A stretch of DNA of 64,000 bases, taken from Streptomyces lunaelactis (lineage in GTDB: Bacteria > Actinomycetota > Actinomycetes > Streptomycetales > Streptomycetaceae). The translations under genes were made by a program, and so were the position numbers. The notes below the pieces were generated by a model. That model saw only the letters and a program-made list of their open reading frames with translations. It made no database searches and was not told the origin of the DNA. The stretch's first letter is position 1. Every line of letters starts with the position of its first letter. The stretch lies in contig NZ_CP026304.1 of NCBI RefSeq assembly GCF_003054555.1, positions 8,122,001 to 8,186,000 on the forward strand, read 5' to 3'. Positions 17,120-25,982 of this stretch are shown one piece after another.

Positions 17120-18724
17120 TCAGCGGACGGGGATGAGCACGCCGGGGTTGAGGACCCCGGCCGGGTCGATTTCGGCCTTGACGGCTTGCAGGATGCGCAC
17201 GCCGACCGGGCCGATCTCCTCGGTGTACCAGTCGCGGTGGTCAGTCCCCACACCGTGGTGGTGGCTGATGGTGCCGCCGGAGGCAAGGATCGCGTCGTTC
17301 GCAGCCTGCTTGGCCGGAGCCCAGTGTGCGACCGGATCGTCGCCCTGCGCCGAAACCACCGTGAAATACAGCGACGCGCCATTCTCGTACACATGGGAGA
17401 TGTGGCACATCACCAGCGGCGGCGTGCCTCCTTCGGTCAGTGCGGCGGTGAGCGCCTGGCGCACCGCGTCGTACAGCGCCGGGAGGGCGGACCAGAAGCC
17501 CGCGGTCTCCAGCGTCTCGGCGAACGCACCCGCGTCCAGCAGCGCGTCGCGCAGGTACGGCGCGTTGTAACGGCCGTGCGCCCAGCGGTCCCCAGGCTCC
17601 TCGCCCACGTACTCGCCGCCGCACCCGAGGAGCACCTTGCGGGCCCGCGCGCGTCGGTCCGCGGTGTCCTCGGCGGTGCCCTCGAATCCGGCGATCGCCA
17701 TGCACCCGGCCGCCGCGGGTGCGTCCGAGCTCCCGATCTTGTCCGGCTGGGCCAGGCCGATGAATGTCTCTGTCTCGTCCGACAGCCGCAGCACGGTCGG
17801 TTGCGGACCGCCCTGGGCGAGCGTGCGCAGCGCTGCCGCGCCCGCCTCGAACGAGGCGAAGCGCCACCCTTCGTAGATCCGGGTCGTGGGCAGCGGCCTG
17901 ATCCGTACGGTCACCGAGGTGATCACGCCGAGCGCACCCTCGGAGCCGAGGATCAGCTGACGCAGATCCGGCCCGGCCGCCGAGCGTGGCGCCCGCCCCG
18001 CCTCCCAGGTGCCCTCAGGGGTGGCGACGGTGAGGCCGAGCACCATCTCGTCGAACCGGCCGTAACCGGCCGAGGCCTGACCGCTGGAGCGCGCCGCGGC
18101 GAAGCCGCCGATCGATGCCCATTCGTACGACTGCGGGAAGTGGCCCAGCGTGAAGCCGCGCTCGTTGAGCAGCGCTTCCGCCTGCGGCGCGCGCAGTCCG
18201 GGCTGCAGCGTCGCGGTGCGCGAGACCTCGTCGAGCGCGAGCAGCCCGTCGAGGCGGCGCAGGTCCATCGCGACGAAGCAGCGCTTCAGCTCCGGTGCGA
18301 GTCCGCCGACGACGGAGGTCCCGCCGCCGAACGGCACGGCCGCCACACCGTGTTCGGCGCAGACGCGCAGAACGGCCAGCACCTCGTCATGGCTGCCCGG
18401 CAGCAGGACCGCCGCCGGGATGTCGTCGACCTCACCGGCCCGGATGCGCAGCAGGTCCGGGGTGGACTTGCCCCGGGTGTGCCGGATACGGCTCTCGGCA
18501 TCCGTGCGTACGTATGCGCCGTCGCCCAGGCACTCGGCGAGCGCTCGGAGAGTGTCGTCGGCGAGCGGGGACTGGGGGACGGCGATGCCGTCGAGCTGGG
18601 CCGGCTCGTTCTCGCGCGGTGCGACGCCGAGCAGATCGCGCAGCAGACCGATCACCGAGTCGGGCAGCGGGGCCGCTTTGTCCGGGTCGCCCCAACCGCT
18701 CCACAACATGTCCACCTGGGTCAC
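17120..18724 (-). CDS. FAD-binding oxidase, alkyldihydroxyacetonephosphate synthase-like
   Basis: A 534-residue flavoprotein of the VAO/PCMH type from GTG 18724. The FAD-binding domain shows PFGGGTSVVGGLAPE (about 132-146), SIGGFAAARSSGQASAGYGR and GSEGALGVITSVTVRIRP; the C-terminal cap has the HHHGVGTDH cluster and ends LNPGVLIP. The histidine-rich HHHG motif and the length fit alkylglycerone-phosphate synthase, which swaps the acyl group of acyl-DHAP for a fatty alcohol to form the ether bond. Neighbouring lipid kinase and glycerol-3-phosphate dehydrogenase support glycerolipid metabolism; ether-lipid formation in this organism is inference. D-lactate or glycolate oxidase is the alternative. 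Confidence 0.82.
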   Translation of the reverse strand: MTQVDMLWSGWGDPDKAAPLPDSVIGLLRDLLGVAPRENEPAQLDGIAVPQSPLADDTLRALAECLGDGAYVRTDAESRIRHTRGKSTPDLLRIRAGEVDDIPAAVLLPGSHDEVLAVLRVCAEHGVAAVPFGGGTSVVGGLAPELKRCFVAMDLRRLDGLLALDEVSRTATLQPGLRAPQAEALLNERGFTLGHFPQSYEWASIGGFAAARSSGQASAGYGRFDEMVLGLTVATPEGTWEAGRAPRSAAGPDLRQLILGSEGALGVITSVTVRIRPLPTTRIYEGWRFASFEAGAAALRTLAQGGPQPTVLRLSDETETFIGLAQPDKIGSSDAPAAAGCMAIAGFEGTAEDTADRRARARKVLLGCGGEYVGEEPGDRWAHGRYNAPYLRDALLDAGAFAETLETAGFWSALPALYDAVRQALTAALTEGGTPPLVMCHISHVYENGASLYFTVVSAQGDDPVAHWAPAKQAANDAILASGGTISHHHGVGTDHRDWYTEEIGPVGVRILQAVKAEIDPAGVLNPGVLIPVR

Positions 18725-18782
18725 TTGGGTCGTTCCTCACCGTCGGTTTTTCCTGACGCCGTGCTGTGCGCCCTACTGGCAT

Positions 18783-18814
18783 TACACTGTGACAGATGAC
18801 GCCCATTCGTCACA
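18783..18814. promoter_or_regulatory. divergent promoter with TGTGAC/GTCACA inverted repeat
   Basis: Between the divergent oxidase and TetR genes (71 bases) lies TACACT at 18783-18788, a possible -10 only eight bases before the TetR ATG, so that transcript may be leaderless or nearly so. TGTGAC (18788-18793) and GTCACA (18809-18814) form an inverted repeat spanning the TetR start, suitable for autoregulation. Confidence 0.4.
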
Positions 18815-19395
18815 ACCAATCGGACGCAGATGCCGTCCTCGACGCGGCACGCGCCTGCGTCCTCGCCGTCGGTGTGCGCCGGACGACCCTCACCGACGTC
18901 GCCCGCCGCGCCGGGGTCTCCCGCATGACGCTCTACCGCCGATGGCCGGACGTACGAACCCTGGTCGGCGACGTGATGACCCGGGAATGGATCGCGCTCG
19001 CCGTCGGCGCCATGCCCGAGAACGACCCCGGCCCCCCCCCCCGCACCCGCCTCGTCGACGGACTGGTCGCCGGCGTCACCGCCTTCCGCGCCCACCCGCT
19101 CCTCCACAAGATCCTCGACGTCGACCCCGAACTGCTCCTGCCCTATGTGCTCGACCGCCGCGGCGCCAGCCAGGACGCACTGCTCGGACTCATCACCGGA
19201 GCCCTCACCGAGGGCCACGCAGACGGATCCGTCCGCACCATGCACACCGGCCTGCAGGCCCGCTCACTGCTGCTGGTCGCGCAGTCCTTCACCCTGTCGC
19301 TGCGCACGATGACCGACGAGGCCGACCCCGAACTCACCGAGACAGCCTTCCTCGGCGAACTGCGGGCAATTCTGGAGAGGACCCTCACGCCATGA
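18796..19395 (+). CDS. TetR family transcriptional regulator
   Basis: A 199-residue TetR regulator. The DNA-binding part is at residues 12-58 (VLDAARACVLAVGVRRTTLT, VARRAGVSRMTLYRRW). The C-terminal helical domain includes an 11-base run of C (19032-19042) encoding part of GPPPRT, a site prone to slippage. Its stop overlaps the glpD start (ATGA), so the two are co-transcribed, and it is divergent from the AGPS-like/DAGK operon. It probably controls both units; the ligand may be a lipid or acyl-CoA, which is inference. Confidence 0.88.
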   Translation: MTPIRHNQSDADAVLDAARACVLAVGVRRTTLTDVARRAGVSRMTLYRRWPDVRTLVGDVMTREWIALAVGAMPENDPGPPPRTRLVDGLVAGVTAFRAHPLLHKILDVDPELLLPYVLDRRGASQDALLGLITGALTEGHADGSVRTMHTGLQARSLLLVAQSFTLSLRTMTDEADPELTETAFLGELRAILERTLTP

Positions 19396-20951
19396 GCAGC
19401 CCGACCGCCCCCGCGCCCGGCGCGTCGTCACTCAACGCCGCCCGCCGCAGCCGCGAACTCGCCGAACTCGCCGACGGCACACAGGTCGACGTCCTCATCG
19501 TCGGCCTCGGAGCCACCGGCGCGGGAGCCGCCCTCGACGCCGCCACCCGCGGACTGACCGTCGCCGCGATCGACGCCCACGACCTCGCCTTCGGCACCTC
19601 CCGCTGGAGCTCCAAACTCATCCACGGCGGACTGCGCTACCTCGCCACCGGCCAGCTCGACGTCGCCCACGAAAGCGCCGTCGAACGCGGCATCCTCATG
19701 GAACGCACCGCCCCGCACCTGGTCCGCGCCCAGCCCTTCGTCCTGCCGCTCACCCCGCTCGTCTCCCGTGGTCAGGCCGCACTTGCCTGGGCCGGCTTCC
19801 GCGCCGGCGACCTGCTGCGCGCCTCAGCCCGCACCGCACGCGCCACCCTCCCCGCCCCGCGGACCCTCTCTGCTGTGGAGACCCGTCACATGGCCCCCGC
19901 GCTCCGGCCTGCCGGCCTGCGCGGCGGACTGCTGTCCTGGGACGGCCAACTCACCGACGACGCCCGCCTGGTGACCGCGATCGCCCGTACCGCGGCCGCC
20001 CATGGCGCGCGCATTCTCACCCGTACCCGCGCCCTCTCACTCAGTGGTACCGGCGCACGCGTCCGCGACGAACTCACCGGCGAGGAACTGCTGATCCGGG
20101 CGCGTACGGTGATCAACGCCACAGGCGTCTGGGCCGGCGGCCTCGTCGACGACATCCGCCTGCGCCCCTCCCGCGGCACGCATCTCGTCCTGCGCTCCGA
20201 GGACCTCGGCAGCCTCACCGCCGGCATGCACATCCCGATACCCGGCGAGAAAAACCGCTTCGTCCTCGTCCTGCCGCAGGGCGACGGCCGCGTGTACGTG
20301 GGGCTCACCGACGAACCCGTCGACGGCGACATCCCGGACGTACCCGAAGTGCCGGAGACCGACATCGGCTTCCTTCTCGATGTCCTCGGCTCCGCACTCG
20401 ACGTCACTGTGACCCGGGACGACGTCGTGGGAGCCTTCGCGGGACTGCGCCCCCTCCTGGACACCACGTCAGACTCCGCACGCACTTCTGACATCTCCCG
20501 CAAGCACGCGGTGCTGACCTCACCCGACGGTGTCGTCACGGTCGTCGGCGGCAAGCTCACCACTTACCGGCGCATGGCTCAGGACGCCGTCGACGCCGCC
20601 GTCAGCGTACGCAATCTGGCCGCAGGCCCCAGCCGTACGGCCACCCTCCCGCTCGTCGGCGCCGCCCGCCCCGGCATACTCGCCACCCTCGACGCCCCGC
20701 CGCCTCGTCCGCCGCTACGGGTGAAGCCCCAGATCCACGCCATCGGCCTCGCCGACCCGCACTCGCGCCCCGTCATCCCCACCCACCCCGTCACCGGAGC
20801 CGAACTCCTGTGGGCTGTACGCCACGAGGGAGCCCTCGACGAGTCCGACGTCCTGGACCGCCGCACCCGCATCGGCCTGGTCCCGCACGACCGCGAGGCG
20901 GCGCACACCGCCGCCCGCGACGCGCTCACGGCTGACTTGCCGCCCCGCTGA
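19392..20951 (+). CDS. glpD: aerobic glycerol-3-phosphate dehydrogenase
   Basis: A 519-residue FAD-dependent enzyme that oxidises glycerol 3-phosphate to dihydroxyacetone phosphate and passes electrons to the quinone pool at the membrane. The FAD fold is VDVLIVGLGATGAGAALDAA (about 33-52); GTSRWSSKLIHGGLRYLATG is the family signature; the C-terminal GlpD domain ends the protein. The start overlaps the TetR stop by four bases. DHAP is the acceptor side of ether-lipid synthesis, so its pairing with an AGPS-like oxidase fits one pathway. Confidence 0.88.
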   Translation: MSSPTAPAPGASSLNAARRSRELAELADGTQVDVLIVGLGATGAGAALDAATRGLTVAAIDAHDLAFGTSRWSSKLIHGGLRYLATGQLDVAHESAVERGILMERTAPHLVRAQPFVLPLTPLVSRGQAALAWAGFRAGDLLRASARTARATLPAPRTLSAVETRHMAPALRPAGLRGGLLSWDGQLTDDARLVTAIARTAAAHGARILTRTRALSLSGTGARVRDELTGEELLIRARTVINATGVWAGGLVDDIRLRPSRGTHLVLRSEDLGSLTAGMHIPIPGEKNRFVLVLPQGDGRVYVGLTDEPVDGDIPDVPEVPETDIGFLLDVLGSALDVTVTRDDVVGAFAGLRPLLDTTSDSARTSDISRKHAVLTSPDGVVTVVGGKLTTYRRMAQDAVDAAVSVRNLAAGPSRTATLPLVGAARPGILATLDAPPPRPPLRVKPQIHAIGLADPHSRPVIPTHPVTGAELLWAVRHEGALDESDVLDRRTRIGLVPHDREAAHTAARDALTADLPPR

Positions 20952-21555
20952 CTTGGTGTGATCGCTGGCCCGGTTCCAGGTGGGCATGGTTTCGGCGACG
21001 TGCCGTCACAACGCAGACAGAGGAGGCACCGATAGCCGTGGCGATCGAGACCAGCAGGGCCCCTGCTGGTCCCCACCCCAGGCCCCGACGGCTCCGCTAC
21101 GGGGTGACCGGGGGAGCCGCCTCCACCGGGCTGCCATGCCGTATCAGGCAGGCGTTTCCGAGAGGACCAGCTTGGATGCCCTGTCCATTCCGCTGAGGAG
21201 CCAGGCAGTGCCCTCGCCCACGCCTGTGCCGAGTTCAAGGATCCGACCGCCGGGACGCGAGGCCGCGAGCACGGTTCCCGCTGGTGGACGACGGTGAAAA
21301 CGTGCCCGGCGGCGGACTGTTGAGGTCGATCTCGCCCTGTGCGGCACGACCCGGGCATCGGCGAACCCTGGGCCGGGGGGTTCTCTTCCACTGCGTTCCG
21401 TGATGTGGAATGCGCAATGCGTGACCAGTATGGCGTGAACCCCTCTTGAGGCGGCAGGGGAGTGGCAAAAGACTTGCCCTGTGCCGACGGCGGACCGGCG
21501 CTCCGGCGAACTCCGCGGCACATCAGTCAGGTTCGCGATTTGAGGAGACTGCCGA
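20952..21555. other. gene-poor stretch with one methyltransferase remnant
   Basis: No intact gene is visible between glpD and the acetyltransferase. The only protein-like signal is the short remnant at 21144-21266 on the minus strand. The rest of all frames is arginine- and proline-rich shadow sequence. Confidence 0.5.
21144..21266 (-). pseudogene. SAM methyltransferase motif-I fragment
   Basis: About 40 codons on the minus strand contain ASRPGGRILELGTGVGEGTA and WLLSGMDRASKLV, an O-methyltransferase-like motif I and the following helix, then a premature stop. Nothing before or after in any frame continues the fold, so it is a remnant. Confidence 0.45.
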
Positions 21556-22083
21556 ATGCCCGACGCCGGGCCTCGAGGCACCGCACACCCGATCACGCTG
21601 ACCGACGGCACTTCCACTCGGACCCGGGAGGTGACACCCGATGACCTCGGACCGATCCAGGCGCTGCACCGCCGTTGCTCGCAGGGCAGCCGAGCCCTGC
21701 GATACCACACAGGTAAGCCCGAGCTATCTCCGGCCGGCTGGCGGCTGCTGTCCGACCCGGAGCGTGGGACCACCTTGGTGACCACCACTGCCGAGTGCAG
21801 GGACCGCATCATCGCCATGACCAACGTCATGCGCACCGACCGGCCAGGGGTGGGCGAATTTGCCGTGTTGGTAGAGGATGAGTGGCAGTCCAAGGGACTG
21901 GGCACCGCGCTGGCCGCACACGCGGCCGATGTGGCTCGCCGCGACGGCCACCACACCCTGACCGCCGCGGTCGCCGCGGTCAACATACCGATGCTTCACG
22001 TCCTGGAGAGTCTGGACGTACCGCCCATCCGCACCCCCGGGCCAGTCCTGGACGTCCACATACCGCTGTCGCAGAGCCCCTGA
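21556..22083 (+). CDS. GNAT family N-acetyltransferase
   Basis: A 175-residue acetyltransferase from ATG 21556 after TTTGAGGAGA. The acetyl-CoA-binding motif A region is VGEFAVLVEDEWQSKGLGTAL (about 101-121; Q/R-x-x-G-x-G/A given here as QSKGLGTA), followed by helix AAHAADVARRDG and motif B VAAVNIPMLHVLESL. The N-terminal half (TREVTPDDLGPIQALHRRCS) fits the substrate side. This variant resembles the GNAT domain found in actinobacterial acetyltransferases acting on protein lysines or on small molecules; the substrate is unknown. Confidence 0.8.
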   Translation: MPDAGPRGTAHPITLTDGTSTRTREVTPDDLGPIQALHRRCSQGSRALRYHTGKPELSPAGWRLLSDPERGTTLVTTTAECRDRIIAMTNVMRTDRPGVGEFAVLVEDEWQSKGLGTALAAHAADVARRDGHHTLTAAVAAVNIPMLHVLESLDVPPIRTPGPVLDVHIPLSQSP

Positions 22084-22206
22084 GGCGCGCCTTAGGAGTT
22101 GTTGATCTGACTGGTTGGCAGGACGGTGACTGAAGCGAACCTGGCCGGGAGTCCTCGCCCGGCTGGATGTCGACGAAGTGTTGTCCGCGTCATTGAGGTT
22201 CGTCGA

Positions 22207-23670
22207 TCAGTCAGGCAACGGGCCGCCGAGCGCACCCACTGTGGTGGTCTGGACATGCGGACGGACGAGATTGTTCGGGAGCAGGATGAACTGAAGCTCG
22301 TCCTTGGTCAGCAGGCCCTTGTCGAGGACGAGTTCAGAGACGCTCCGGCTGGTCTTCAAGGCTTCCTGGGCGATCGCCGTGGCCTGCTCGTAGCCGATGT
22401 GCGGGTTCAGCGCGGTCGCCAGGCCGATGGAGTGGGCGACGAGGTGGGCGAGGTGTTCTTTGTTGGCGGTGATGCCGGTGACGCAGCGCTCGGCAAGGGT
22501 CAGACAGCCGGCCCGCAGGTGCGTCAGACTCTTCAGCAGGCTGTGGGCGATGACCGGTTCGAAGGCGTTCAGCTGGAGCTGGCCCGCCTCGGCGGCCATG
22601 GTCACCGCGATGTCGTTGCCGATGACCTCGAACGCGATCTGGTTGACCACCTCGGGGACGACAGGGTTCACCTTGCCGGGCATGATGCTGGAACCGGCCT
22701 GCACCGGCGGCAGGTTGATCTCGGCGAAGCCTGCGCGTGGTCCGCAGGAGAGCAGCCGAAGGTCGTTGCAGGTCTTGGACAGCTTGACGGCGATCCTCTT
22801 CAGCACTCCTGACAGTTGGACGAATGCGCCGGCGTCCTGGGTGGCTTCCACGAGGTCGTGTGCGACCGTCAGCGGAAGTCCGGTGATGGTGCGCAGATGC
22901 CGGGAAGCCAGCGCCGCGTACTCGGGATGGGTGTTGAGACCGGTGCCGATGGCGGTGCCGCCCAGGTTGATCTCGCGGATCAACTCGCATGCCTCGGTGA
23001 GGCGCTTGTGGTCCTCCTCCAGCATCACGGCGTACGTGGCGAACTCCTGGCCCAGGGTCATGGGCACGGCGTCCTGCAGTTGGGTACGGCCCATCTTCAG
23101 GACGTCCGCGAACTCCTCAGCCTTCGCGGCGAAGGCGCAGCGGAGTACCTCCATGGCGTCCAGCAGACGCTGAGCGGTGAAGTCGAGGGCGATCTTGACG
23201 GCGGTCGGGTAGACGTCGTTGGTGCTCTGTCCCGCGTTGACGTCCTCGAGCGGGTGCAGCTTGCCGTACTCGCCCTTGTGGTGACCGAGGAGCTCCAGGG
23301 CGCGGTTGGCGAGGACCTCGTTGGCGTTCATGTTCGTCGAGGTGCCCGCGCCGCCCTGGATCACGTCGACCACAAACTCGCCGTGGAGCTTCCCGGCACG
23401 GATCTCCTCGCAGGCGCCGACGATTGCGTCTGCCTTGCGGCCGTCCAGCAGGCCGAGGTCGCGATTGGCGAGGGCTGCCGCCTGCTTGACGCAGGCGAGG
23501 GCGGTGATGAGGTCGGGGTAGGCCGAGATGGGGGTGCCGGTGATGGGGAAGTTCTCCACCGCCCGCAGGGTGTGGATGCCGTAGTAGGCGTCGGCGGGGA
23601 CGTCCCGGTCACCGAGCAGATCGTGCTCGGCGCGGACGCCGGAGTGGAGGACGTGGTCGTGCGTGGCCAT
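22207..23670 (-). CDS. aspA: aspartate ammonia-lyase (aspartase)
   Basis: A 487-residue fumarase/aspartase superfamily enzyme from ATG 23670. It carries the superfamily signature GSSIMPGKVNP, the TNMNANEVLANRA region and GQSTNDVYPTAVKIAL. It splits L-aspartate into fumarate and ammonia. The start ATG follows an AGGCACCTCC-proximal ribosome site. It lies downstream of asparaginase (113-base gap, same strand), so asparagine would pass through aspartate to fumarate. Aspartase is preferred over fumarase because of length, TNMNANEV details and the asparaginase neighbour. Confidence 0.88.
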   Translation of the reverse strand: MATHDHVLHSGVRAEHDLLGDRDVPADAYYGIHTLRAVENFPITGTPISAYPDLITALACVKQAAALANRDLGLLDGRKADAIVGACEEIRAGKLHGEFVVDVIQGGAGTSTNMNANEVLANRALELLGHHKGEYGKLHPLEDVNAGQSTNDVYPTAVKIALDFTAQRLLDAMEVLRCAFAAKAEEFADVLKMGRTQLQDAVPMTLGQEFATYAVMLEEDHKRLTEACELIREINLGGTAIGTGLNTHPEYAALASRHLRTITGLPLTVAHDLVEATQDAGAFVQLSGVLKRIAVKLSKTCNDLRLLSCGPRAGFAEINLPPVQAGSSIMPGKVNPVVPEVVNQIAFEVIGNDIAVTMAAEAGQLQLNAFEPVIAHSLLKSLTHLRAGCLTLAERCVTGITANKEHLAHLVAHSIGLATALNPHIGYEQATAIAQEALKTSRSVSELVLDKGLLTKDELQFILLPNNLVRPHVQTTTVGALGGPLPD

Positions 23671-23783
23671 GGAGGTGCCTCGTGTCAGGTGTGTGCAGGG
23701 ACGATCGGGATGAGCCGGCTCAAGGGAGTAGTGGGGCCGCTGGGTCCGGGGGAGGGGGGAAGTGGAGACCCAGCGGCCCCGGT

Positions 23784-24806
23784 CTATGCCGGAACGCGTT
23801 CGGCCGACGGGTGGGCGTCCGCCGGCACGGCCTCGCCGAGCGCGTGGCGCAGCACCCGTTCCCGCCCTTGCGGGTCGGTGGCGGCGAGCAGCGCGGTGAG
23901 CACCGCAATCCGGGCCTGGCCTGCCCGCAGCGTGCCGGTCGGCACGGCACCCGCGGCCACGAGGTCGACCCCGCCGCCGTGGGTGTAGATCTCGGCGACA
24001 GGTCCGGCCGGGACACGGGTTGTCAGGGCGACGAGCACGCCACGGGAGGTCGCGGAGGCGATGGCCTCGACGATCTCGGGGGTGGCGTTGCCGGCGCCGG
24101 TGGCCACCAGGACGATTCCCTGGGCCCCCGCGTTCAAGGCAGCGTCCAGCAGGAGCGGGTCGGCGTCGCAGTGGTGCATCACCATGTCGACTCGGGGCAG
24201 GGCGTCCGGCATGCCGGGCAGGGCCAGCCCCGCCGGGCGCTGGGGGTGGCGCAGTACGGAGACCCGGCCGAAGCCGATGTTCCCGATGCGGGCGCCGGAC
24301 GGGTCGCCGAAGGCGTCGGCGGCCAGCGTCTGCGTCTTGACGGTGCCGCGGGCGGAGTGCAGCTTGCCGTCGAAGGCGACCAGTACCCCAAGACCACGCG
24401 TCGTCGCGGCGGTCAGCAGCGCGTCGTGGAGGTTGCCCGGTCCGTCGCCGTCTGCCGCGTCGAGCGGAAGCTGGGCGCCGGTGAAGACGACCGGGCGCGC
24501 GTCGTCGTGGTGGAGGTCGACCAGAAACGCCGACTCCTCCAGGGTGTCGGTGCCGTGGGTGACGACGATGCCGTCCACGTCGGGGTCGGCAAGCACCTCG
24601 TGGACCGTGCGGAGCAGGGTGAGCTGGTGAGCGGTGGTGAGACGGGGGCTGTTCACGCTGAACAGATCGACGACCTCGACGGTGACGCCCTCGGGCACCG
24701 CGGCAGTCGCCATGACCTCTTGGCCGTGCGCGTCGGCGGCGAACCCCGAACCTTGCCAGCGGCTGGCTATCGTCCCGCCGGTGCTGATGACGACGACGCG
24801 TCCCAC
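23784..24806 (-). CDS. ansA: type II-like L-asparaginase
   Basis: A 340-residue asparaginase that hydrolyses L-asparagine to aspartate and ammonia. Both catalytic motifs are present: VVVISTGGTIAS with nucleophile Thr at about 12, and IVVTHGTDTLEE with the Thr-Asp pair at about 89-90. The GTG at 24806 is spaced correctly from GAGGAG, whereas the GTG nine bases upstream abuts it. No signal peptide, so it is cytoplasmic. It is divergent from an AsnC/Lrp regulator and followed by aspA. Confidence 0.88.
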   Translation of the reverse strand: MGRVVVISTGGTIASRWQGSGFAADAHGQEVMATAAVPEGVTVEVVDLFSVNSPRLTTAHQLTLLRTVHEVLADPDVDGIVVTHGTDTLEESAFLVDLHHDDARPVVFTGAQLPLDAADGDGPGNLHDALLTAATTRGLGVLVAFDGKLHSARGTVKTQTLAADAFGDPSGARIGNIGFGRVSVLRHPQRPAGLALPGMPDALPRVDMVMHHCDADPLLLDAALNAGAQGIVLVATGAGNATPEIVEAIASATSRGVLVALTTRVPAGPVAEIYTHGGGVDLVAAGAVPTGTLRAGQARIAVLTALLAATDPQGRERVLRHALGEAVPADAHPSAERVPA

Positions 24807-24815
24807 AGTGCCCAC

Positions 24816-25012
24816 TCCTCGTTCGTGCCACAGGTTCTGCGGCGAATTCGACGGGGCACGCGGCCCGGCTTCGCTCGTGGCCCCGGCCGGGCTGCGCCCC
24901 ATGGCTGGCCCGGGGATGCCGGAGCAGTCGGACGCAATGATAGAGTCCTTGCCTCGCAATACGATCGCTAATTTTGGCCCTTCCGAGCTCAAGGGTGGTG
25001 AATAATTGCGCC
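24816..25012. promoter_or_regulatory. divergent ansA / AsnC-type regulator control region
   Basis: This 197-base region separates ansA from the Lrp/AsnC gene. Its right part (about 24935-25010) is markedly AT-rich for this genome and should hold the promoters and the regulator's binding sites. No clean palindrome was recognised. Confidence 0.45.
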
Positions 25013-25468
25013 ATGGACGAGATCGACCGAGATATCTTGCGTGAGCTTCAGAGTGATGGACGGCTGAGCAATCAGGAGCTGGCGCAGCGGGTGGGTCTGA
25101 CCCCCTCGCCGTGCATGCGCCGCGTCCGGCAACTGGAGCAGGACGGAGTGATCCAGGGCTATCGCGCGGTGATCGACCCGGAGGCGGTCGGCCGGAGCTT
25201 CGAGGTCCTCGTCTCCATCGAGGTCAAGCGCGACCGTGAGGTGGTCGAGGCTTTTGAGGCCGGCCTCCAGGACATCCCCGACGTCATCGAGGCGTACCGA
25301 CTCTTCGGCAGCCCGGGATGCCTGCTGCGTATCGCAGTCGCGGACCTGCGCGCGTACGAGCGGCTGTGGATCGAGAAGCTGACCTCGCTGTCCGGCGTCA
25401 CGGAGGTCAACTCGCAGATCATCATGAAGCGGATCAAGGAGCCTCGCGGCCTGCCAGTGGACGGCTGA
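25013..25468 (+). CDS. Lrp/AsnC family transcriptional regulator
   Basis: A 151-residue Lrp/AsnC protein from ATG 25013. The helix-turn-helix covers residues 3-50 (DEIDRDILRELQSDGRLSNQ, LAQRVGLTPSPCMRRVRQLE), and the RAM ligand-binding domain follows from about residue 65 (FEVLVSIEVKRD to VTEVNSQIIMKRI). It is divergent from ansA-aspA and so probably regulates asparagine/aspartate use in response to an amino acid. Lrp proteins act as dimers and octamers that wrap DNA. Confidence 0.9.
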   Translation: MDEIDRDILRELQSDGRLSNQELAQRVGLTPSPCMRRVRQLEQDGVIQGYRAVIDPEAVGRSFEVLVSIEVKRDREVVEAFEAGLQDIPDVIEAYRLFGSPGCLLRIAVADLRAYERLWIEKLTSLSGVTEVNSQIIMKRIKEPRGLPVDG

Positions 25469-25576
25469 GCCTCCTCGATCCGCTGCATGATGCACAGCGT
25501 GCGGCGCGCTCGAAGCGATGACCAGCCAGACGAACGACGCGACAGCGCCCGAGGAGTTCAGCAGGAAGAGGAACAC

Positions 25577-25711
25577 CTGACGTTTCCGATCCTGCAGGCG
25601 ATCACTGTCAAGGACGGGCGGATTGTCGAGGTCCGCCCCTTCTACTGGGACACCGAAGTGATCGCCAGAGCCTGTGCAGCACCCGGGCAGGCCGACCAAG
25701 ATCTGTTGTGA
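25577..25711 (+). pseudogene. SnoaL/NTF2-like fold C-terminal fragment
   Basis: About 44 codons (LTFPILQAITVKDGRIVEVR, PFYWDTEVIARACA) match the final strands of SnoaL-like polyketide-cyclase/ketosteroid-isomerase-type proteins, which end with R-x-x-DGRI-EVRPFYWD. The N-terminal two thirds are absent. The rest of 25469-25982 shows no recognisable gene, though short coding-like minus-strand pieces occur near 25720-25820. Confidence 0.5.
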
Positions 25712-25982
25712 GCGTGCTGGTCACAGCCACTCGTTGAAGGCTGCGACCACCACATTCGCCTCGTAGGGGGACAGCGAGCTGCGCGTCCATGCGCAGCGCG
25801 TAGCCTCTCTGACGCACTCCCACCGCACTGTGGAGGGTGAGGACGGCCTGAACGAGTGCGGTGATGCGGGTGGTGCTGCACCGCTTCGTGGGCGAGGAAA
25901 TCGGTCGCGCCCCGTGAGATGAGCCGCTAACTTCCGCCTGAGCGTAGTGAGGTACGAGACGCGACAGCGAAGGGAGCCAGGC

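Noticed and set aside
18150..19391. Long N-terminal extension of the glpD frame
   Set aside because: It runs through the AGPS-like oxidase and TetR genes in another frame; the protein family starts at 19392 with an ATGA overlap.
23682..24971. Long plus-strand frame opposite asparaginase
   Set aside because: Gly/Val/Arg-rich shadow; both asparaginase catalytic motifs are on the minus strand.
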